The translations under genes and the position numbers were made by a program. Under the pieces are notes generated by a model. It searched no databases, was not told the origin of the DNA, and saw only the letters and a program-made list of their open reading frames with translations. A DNA stretch of 35,206 bases from Micromonospora sicca (GTDB lineage Bacteria; Actinomycetota; Actinomycetes; Mycobacteriales; Micromonosporaceae), in NCBI RefSeq assembly GCF_003172935.1, contig NZ_QGKS01000285.1, forward strand, positions 1 through 35,206, read 5' to 3'. Numbering within the stretch: the first letter of the stretch is position 1; every line of letters begins with the position of its first letter. Positions 34,638 to 35,206 of this stretch are shown here, in pieces.

Positions 34638-35206
34638 ATGTCATCATGCCCGATCCCCGCGCTGTCTTCGGTCGCCGGCACCCCTGGCACGTCACCACCG
34701 TCCGTTACTGCAGGTGAGACAACGGGACTGCTACACGCCTTGGCGGCGGTCCCGGATCCTCGAGATCCACGGGGAGTGCGTTACCCGCTGTCGGGCTTGC
34801 TCGCGGCCGCGGTGTGCGCGGTCCTCGCGGGGGCGTCGTCGTTCGCCGCGATCACCGATTGGTTGCACGATCTGGATGAGCAGGCCCGCGACCGGCTCGG
34901 CTTCGGCCATGGGGTGCCGGCGGGTACGACGGTTTGGCGGTTGCTGACCCGCCTCGACGATCAGTTGTTGTCTACCGTCCTCGCGGGTTGGCTGAGGGTC
35001 CGCGCCCGGCCGGTCACACCCCGGCCGCACCGATATCGGACGGTGATCGCCGTGGACGGGAAAACGCTGCGGGGAGCCAGCCGTGCCGACGGCGGTCAGG
35101 TTCATCTGCTGTCCGCGCTGGACACCAGCACCGGCATCGTCCTGGCCCAGGTCACCGTGAGCGCGAAGAGCAACGAGATCCCCGCGTTCGCACCGCTGCT
35201 CGACGC
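34638..35206 (+). CDS. ISAs1-family transposase, C-terminus beyond window
   Basis: 189 codons visible from ATG at 34638 and still open at the edge. PDPRDPRGVRYPLSGLLAA (39-57) is the ISAs1 N-terminal domain, VIAVDGKTLRG (136-146) holds the first catalytic Asp (D140), and SAKSNEIPAFAPLLD follows as in the family. It clearly differs in protein sequence from the transposase at 1-1142, so the two are separate family members. It reads outward, away from the window centre. Confidence 0.92.
   Translation, partial: MSSCPIPALSSVAGTPGTSPPSVTAGETTGLLHALAAVPDPRDPRGVRYPLSGLLAAAVCAVLAGASSFAAITDWLHDLDEQARDRLGFGHGVPAGTTVWRLLTRLDDQLLSTVLAGWLRVRARPVTPRPHRYRTVIAVDGKTLRGASRADGGQVHLLSALDTSTGIVLAQVTVSAKSNEIPAFAPLLD

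Noticed and set aside
1..35206. CRISPR arrays, tRNA or rRNA genes, riboswitches
   Set aside because: I saw no regular spaced repeats, no cloverleaf with CCA-type ends, and no known conserved RNA motif.

Overview
The window is high-GC DNA with many GTG starts, GGAGG-type ribosome binding sites, apparently leaderless genes and actinobacterial families (MMPL transporter with a NarL-type two-component system, ECF42-like sigma factor with a DGPF/YCII protein, F420/deazaflavin-type oxidoreductases). This points to an actinobacterium; Micromonosporaceae is my guess, but the sequence alone does not fix the genus.

Edges: both ends lie inside different ISAs1-family transposase genes that read outward (1-1142 on minus, 34638-35206 on plus). 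Each has a hairpin leader with a conserved loop and a covarying stem just upstream of the transposase start.

Left half (1378-19077) looks like a defence or DNA-maintenance island. It holds a PD-(D/E)XK nuclease-like protein, an overlapping pair made of a SNF2/RapA-like helicase and a very large sacsin/Hsp90-type (GHKL) ATPase with an HNH-like zinc tail, and a GIY-YIG protein. Next come a broken gene and a coiled-coil protein of unknown family. Divergent from the latter, across a nested palindrome, are an SMC/RecF-like ATPase with a CxxC hook and a small helical partner. A HelD/UvrD-like helicase gene split by a frameshift in a C7 tract and a PLD-SF2 helicase-DUF3427 protein complete the island. 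No DNA methyltransferase is present, so it is not a standard restriction-modification, BREX or DISARM locus. The SNF2-GHKL/HNH pair and the divergent SMC cassette are the best candidates for undescribed systems.

Right half (19199-34465) holds more ordinary accessory genes. These are a frameshifted putative lipoprotein, a secreted M14 zinc carboxypeptidase with an inserted repeat-like domain, a two-component system divergent from an MMPL exporter, and a fatty acid hydroxylase-type membrane enzyme. They are followed by a deazaflavin-type oxidoreductase, a lipoprotein (frameshifted at its end) behind a membrane-F420 oxidoreductase fusion, an ECF42-like sigma factor operon with DUF998 and DGPF proteins, and an operon of a 4-TM protein, an XRE regulator and an MDR oxidoreductase behind nested TTGACA palindromes. 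Strong inverted-repeat terminators sit at 20380-20412, 27198-27231 and 30349-30380.

Four genes are each interrupted by a frame change (near 9445, 13813, about 19640-19690, and 28643). Either this is genuine decay or the assembly has indel errors; raw reads would decide.
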